From NCBI GenBank assembly GCA_027322375.1, contig DAHVRS010000154.1:1-7615 (forward strand): a stretch of 7,615 bases of DNA. The letters run 5' to 3'. Within the stretch, counting starts at the first letter, position 1, and each line of letters opens with the position of its first letter. The position numbers were made by a program, and so were the translations under genes. Of this stretch, positions 4,669 to 7,615 are shown one piece after another. This DNA comes from Brachybacterium sp. Its GTDB lineage: Bacteria > Actinomycetota > Actinomycetes > Actinomycetales > Dermabacteraceae. The notes beneath the pieces are model-generated. The model did not search any database. It was not told the DNA's origin and saw only the letters and a program-made list of their open reading frames with translations.

Positions 4669-5673
4669 ATGACCTCCTTCACCCGGCGCGGCTTCGGCGC
4701 CCTCTCCGCAGCTGGTGCCCTCGGCCTCGCCCTCTCCGCCTGCGGCGGCAGCGCGGACTCGTCCGGCACGGCGCAGGACGCTGCGGCAGGCTCGGGCTCG
4801 ACCGTCGAGGTCGAGGACAACAACGGCACCCAGACCGTGCAGATCCCGCCGGCCTCCGTGGTCGCCACGGACAACCGCACCTTCGAGACCCTCTCCGACT
4901 GGGGCGTCACCCTCACCGCCGCGGCCCGAACCCTCATGCCCTCGACGAACCCGCTCAAGGACGACGAGTCGATCATCGACCTCGGCAACCACCGCGAGCC
5001 CGACCTCGAGGCTGTCGTCGCCGCCGAGCCCACCCTTGTCATCAACGGCCAGCGCTTCGCGCAGTACCACGACGACTTCGTGAAGTACGCGCCCGACGCC
5101 GTCATCCTCGAGCTCGACCCCCGCGACGACCAGCCCTTCGCCGACGAGCTCAAGCGCCAGGTCGCCGTGCTCGGCCAGATCTTCGACAAGGAGAAGGAGG
5201 CCGAGGACCTCGGCACCGCGCTCCAGGCCGCGATGGACCGTGTCACCGCCGCCTACGACGGCTCCTCCACCGTCATGGCCGTGAACACCTCCGGTGGCGA
5301 GATCGGCTACATCGCCCCCGGCGCCGGCCGGACCCTGGGCTGGGCCTTCGAGGCGCTCGGCCTGGTCCCTGCGCTCGAGGTCGAGGGTGCGAGTGACGAC
5401 CACCAGGGCGATGACATCTCCGTCGAGGCGATCGCGTCCGCGAACCCCGACTGGATCCTGGTCATGGACCGCGACGCGGCGATCTCCGCCGACGACCCCG
5501 AGTACACCCCGGCCAACGAGCTGCTGGACTCTTCCGAGGCGCTCGCGGGCGTCACCGCGGTCGCCGAGGGCAACGTCGTCTACATGCCCGCCGACACCTA
5601 CACCAACGAGTCGATCCAGACCTACACCGAGTTCTTCGAGACCCTGGCCGACGCGCTCGAGAAGAAGGCCTGA
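4669..5673 (+). CDS. Iron-siderophore ABC transporter substrate-binding lipoprotein (CeuE/YclQ/FatB type)
   Basis: The protein is 334 residues, a normal length for the family. The N-terminus carries a Tat-like motif T5-R-R-G-F-G-A-L12, a hydrophobic stretch and a lipobox L22-S-A-C25, so it is probably exported folded and lipid-anchored at C25. Residues 26-45 are a flexible linker. The rest is a two-lobed class III binding protein, with blocks resembling B. subtilis YclQ: REPDLEAVVAAEPTLVI, VLGQIFDKE, and ISVEAIASANPDWILVMDRDAAI. From memory of YclQ and Campylobacter CeuE, three arginines line the catecholate pocket; R129, R221 and R268 fall in the matching places. H245 aligns with the CeuE iron-ligating histidine, and Y311 is near its tyrosine. 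It likely binds a ferric catecholate or mixed siderophore; the identity is unknown. Iron-regulated through the upstream box, it is the first gene of the importer operon. Confidence 0.92.
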   Translation: MTSFTRRGFGALSAAGALGLALSACGGSADSSGTAQDAAAGSGSTVEVEDNNGTQTVQIPPASVVATDNRTFETLSDWGVTLTAAARTLMPSTNPLKDDESIIDLGNHREPDLEAVVAAEPTLVINGQRFAQYHDDFVKYAPDAVILELDPRDDQPFADELKRQVAVLGQIFDKEKEAEDLGTALQAAMDRVTAAYDGSSTVMAVNTSGGEIGYIAPGAGRTLGWAFEALGLVPALEVEGASDDHQGDDISVEAIASANPDWILVMDRDAAISADDPEYTPANELLDSSEALAGVTAVAEGNVVYMPADTYTNESIQTYTEFFETLADALEKKA

Positions 5674-5701
5674 TCCCGACCGTGCACGTCTGCCGACCCC
5701 T

Positions 5702-5732
5702 GGCGGGCCGGGTCCTCGTGGCCCGGCCCGCC
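5702..5732 (+). terminator. Perfect 11-bp hairpin between binding protein and permease genes
   Basis: GGCGGGCCGGG (5702-5712) pairs with CCCGGCCCGCC (5722-5732) around a 9-base loop, 28 bases after the binding-protein stop. There is no T-run. In binding-protein-dependent transporters such a hairpin usually attenuates read-through or protects the upstream mRNA end, so that more binding protein than permease is made; that role is inferred here. Confidence 0.6.
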
Positions 5733-5734
5733 GT

Positions 5735-5768
5735 CGGCCGTCCCGGCTCGTCTTCCGGCCGTCCCGGC
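5735..5768 (+). repeat. Direct repeat CGGCCGTCCCGGC, two copies
   Basis: Identical 13-base copies lie at 5735-5747 and 5756-5768, offset by 21 bases, between the hairpin and the permease ribosome binding site. Function unknown; possibly slippage in GC-rich spacer DNA. Confidence 0.7.
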
Positions 5769-5785
5769 CCCTTCCAGGAGACCTG

Positions 5786-6850
5786 ATGTCCCGCCCCGTC
5801 CTCGCCGCTCCGTCGGCCGCTGTGCCCCCACAGTCAGCGCCGTCGACCGCGCCGCCGAACCCGCCGCCGGCCGCGAACCCGTCGGCAGCACCGCGCCGAC
5901 GCGAGCGCCTGCTCGACGCGAAGCTGATCATCGGCATCGTCCTGGTCGCGCTGCTGCTCATCGCCTCGCTCATGACCGGCGTCTACGACGTCTTCGGCGC
6001 CGACGACGGGGCGCAGATGTTCGCGATCACCCGCATCCCCCGCACCATCGCGCTCGTCCTCGCCGGCGCCGCGATGGCCATGTCCGGGCTGGTCATGCAG
6101 CTGATGACCCAGAACCGCTTCGTCGAGCCCTCCACCACCGGGACCACCGAATGGGCCGGCCTCGGCCTGATCCTCGTGATGGTGCTCGCGCCCACCGCGG
6201 GGCTGCTGACGAAGATGACCGTCGCGATCATCTTCTCCTTCGTCGGCACGATGGTGTTCTTCCTGTTCCTGCGGAAGGTGACGCTGCGCAGCTCCCTCAT
6301 CGTCCCGATCATCGGGATCATGCTCGGCGCGGTCGTCGGTTCCGTCTCCACCTTCGTCGCCCTCCAGTTCGACGCCCTCCAGAACCTCGGCGTGTGGTTC
6401 GCCGGCTCCTTCACCTCCGTGCTGCGCGGCAGCTACGAGGTGCTGTGGATCGTCGCGATCGTGGGCGTGGCGGTGTTCCTCGTCGCCGACCGGCTCACCG
6501 TGATCGGCCTCGGCGAGGACATCGCCACCAACGTGGGCGTGAACTACCAGCGGGTGCTGCTGCTGGGCACCGGGCTCGTCGCGATCGCGACGGGCGTGGT
6601 CACCGTGGTGGTCGGGAACCTGCCCTTCCTGGGACTCATCGTCCCGAACGTCGTCTCCATGATCCGCGGCGATGACCTGCGCTCGAACCTGCCCTGGGTG
6701 TGCCTGCTCGGCATCGCGATCGTCACCGTCTGCGACCTCATCGGACGCACGATCATCATGCCCTTCGAGGTGCCGGTCTCCCTCATCCTCGGGATCGTCG
6801 GCGCCGCCGTGTTCATCCTCCTCCTGGTCAGGCAGCGTCGACGTGGCTGA
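5786..6850 (+). CDS. FecCD-family iron-siderophore ABC transporter permease (YclN/FatD/CeuB type)
   Basis: The protein is 354 residues. ATG 5786 is set by AGGAG at 5776-5780, 5 bases upstream; the frame is open far upstream but without a better site. Residues 1-46 form a Pro/Ala-rich then RRRER basic cytoplasmic tail, longer than usual. The first membrane helix begins at about 47. Family signatures are R83-I-P-R86 followed by L92-A-G-A-A-M-A-M-S-G101-x3-Q105, then N110-R-F-V-E-P-S-T-T-G119, which resembles YclN closely. The ATPase-coupling segment is G277-N-L-P-F-L-G-L-I-V-P287, followed by S-M-I-R-G-D-D. Multiple further hydrophobic helices fill the chain. It acts in the cytoplasmic membrane as one half of the siderophore channel, pairing with the next permease. 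It lies 112 bases after the binding-protein gene, and its stop overlaps the next start. Confidence 0.93.
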   Translation: MSRPVLAAPSAAVPPQSAPSTAPPNPPPAANPSAAPRRRERLLDAKLIIGIVLVALLLIASLMTGVYDVFGADDGAQMFAITRIPRTIALVLAGAAMAMSGLVMQLMTQNRFVEPSTTGTTEWAGLGLILVMVLAPTAGLLTKMTVAIIFSFVGTMVFFLFLRKVTLRSSLIVPIIGIMLGAVVGSVSTFVALQFDALQNLGVWFAGSFTSVLRGSYEVLWIVAIVGVAVFLVADRLTVIGLGEDIATNVGVNYQRVLLLGTGLVAIATGVVTVVVGNLPFLGLIVPNVVSMIRGDDLRSNLPWVCLLGIAIVTVCDLIGRTIIMPFEVPVSLILGIVGAAVFILLLVRQRRRG

Positions 6851-7615
6851 GCGACTCACCACCACCGCGACGGACACGGCCCTCGCCGACGCCGCCCGCC
6901 ACCGCCTCCGCGGCGGGAACCGCCACCTCGGCCCGGTCGCCGAGGAGGCCGTCAGCCCCGAGATCAGCACCTCCCCCGGCGATCTCGTGGGTGACCTCGA
7001 GGTCATCGGCGCCCCGCGCCGGCCCCGCAGCAGCGCCGGTGCCTTCCCCGACGCCCGCTCGCGCCGCCGCTACTGGATCGTCTTCGCGGGGCTCGTCGTG
7101 CTCGCCCTCGCCGCTGCTTACGGCCTGCTCGCCTCCGACAACCCCATGCCCGCCGGCTCCCGCGGCTTCTGGCTGATCGCCGAGATGCGCGCGACCTCGC
7201 TCGTGGTGATGGGAGTGGTCGCCTTCTGCCAGTCGATCGCGACGATCACCTTCATGACCGTCACCGGCAACCGCATCATCACCCCCTCGATCATGGGCTT
7301 CGAGTCGCTGTACACCGTGATCCAGACCGGCGCCGTGTACGTCCTCGGCGTCGCCGGCGTGGTCGCGCTGCAGGGCACCACCCAGTTCCTCGTCCAGGTC
7401 GCGCTCATGGTGGGCCTCGCCGTCGCGCTCTACGGCTGGCTGCTGCGCGGGAAGTACGCGAACATCCAGGTCATGCTGCTGGTGGGCATCATCATCGGCG
7501 GCGGCATGGGGGCGGTCTCCACCTTCATGCAGCGCCTGCTGACCCCCAGCGAGTTGGACGTGCTCACCGCGCGCCTGTTCGGCTCCGTGCAGAACGCGGA
7601 GGTCGCCTACCTGCC
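6843..7615 (+). CDS. Second FecCD-family permease (YclO/FatC/CeuC type), 3' end outside window
   Basis: The reading frame starts at GTG 6843, overlapping the previous gene's last 8 bases, and stays open to the right edge (257 codons visible). The start has no strong ribosome binding site, so translational coupling is likely. The first membrane helix begins at about Y77 (YWIVFAGLVVLALAAAYGLL), leaving a 76-residue charged N-terminal extension that most relatives lack; GTG 6987 (residue 49) is the only plausible later start before that helix. Recognition: M115-R-A-T-S-L near the FecCD 'RxPR' position, then C129-Q-S-I-A-T-I-T-F-M-T-V-T-G-N-R-I-I-T-P-S-I-M-G152-F-E-S-L-Y157, very like YclO-type subunits. 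It forms the heterodimeric channel with the preceding permease. The ATPase gene is expected next, beyond the window. Confidence 0.9.
   Translation, partial: MAERLTTTATDTALADAARHRLRGGNRHLGPVAEEAVSPEISTSPGDLVGDLEVIGAPRRPRSSAGAFPDARSRRRYWIVFAGLVVLALAAAYGLLASDNPMPAGSRGFWLIAEMRATSLVVMGVVAFCQSIATITFMTVTGNRIITPSIMGFESLYTVIQTGAVYVLGVAGVVALQGTTQFLVQVALMVGLAVALYGWLLRGKYANIQVMLLVGIIIGGGMGAVSTFMQRLLTPSELDVLTARLFGSVQNAEVAYL

Noticed and set aside
4612..5973. 453-codon minus-strand frame opposite the binding-protein gene
   Set aside because: The product is repetitive Gly/Val/Arg/Asp-rich sequence and it spans a gene boundary, the iron-regulated leader and the intergenic hairpin. The plus strand carries a clear lipoprotein with family motifs.
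5834..7006. 390-codon minus-strand frame opposite the permeases
   Set aside because: It is a His/Asp/Glu/Gly-rich shadow of codons for hydrophobic residues on the plus strand and crosses two overlapping real genes.
1..7615. Search for tRNA, rRNA, insertion sequences, attachment sites and riboswitches
   Set aside because: No cloverleaf-like segment, transposase, terminal inverted repeats with target duplication, or recognisable riboswitch core was seen by reading. A covariance-model scan could not be run.

Overview
The window is very GC-rich DNA with dense coding on both strands and strongly GC-biased third codon positions. Promoters look actinobacterial: TANNNT -10 boxes, two apparently leaderless genes and a DtxR/IdeR-type iron box. 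Together these point to a high-GC actinobacterium. A Micrococcales genus such as Brachybacterium is a guess from overall character, not something the sequence proves.

Layout. (1) Positions 1-1334, minus strand: a WXG100-like type VII secretion substrate candidate (1334 down to 210), followed by the first 31 codons of an unrecognised gene that runs off the left edge. (2) Positions 1335-1499: a divergent intergenic region with an inverted repeat and likely promoters on both strands. (3) Positions 1500-2941, plus strand: a small PH-like-domain protein and a class I SAM-dependent methyltransferase. Each appears to be transcribed from its own leaderless promoter. (4) Positions 3104-3526: a small DoxX-like membrane protein with a clear promoter, ribosome binding site and a strong hairpin after its stop. 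(5) Positions 3712-4467: a membrane PAP2-family phosphatase. (6) Positions 4592-7615: an iron-siderophore ABC importer of the YclNOQ / CeuE / Fat type. It begins with an iron box, then a Tat-type lipoprotein binding protein, a FecCD permease, and a second FecCD permease that starts inside the end of the first and runs off the right edge. No ATPase is visible; it would be expected downstream.

How the genes work together: only the last block is a clear functional unit. The binding protein captures a ferric siderophore outside the membrane, the two permeases form the channel, and a DtxR-family repressor probably shuts the operon off when iron is plentiful. A hairpin between the binding protein and the permeases could explain higher output of the binding protein. 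The remaining genes look like independent transcription units. The part most likely to be under-described is the type VII substrate with its cut-off downstream partner. I see no tRNA, rRNA, CRISPR array, insertion sequence or phage gene. No gene-free stretch exceeds about 200 bases.
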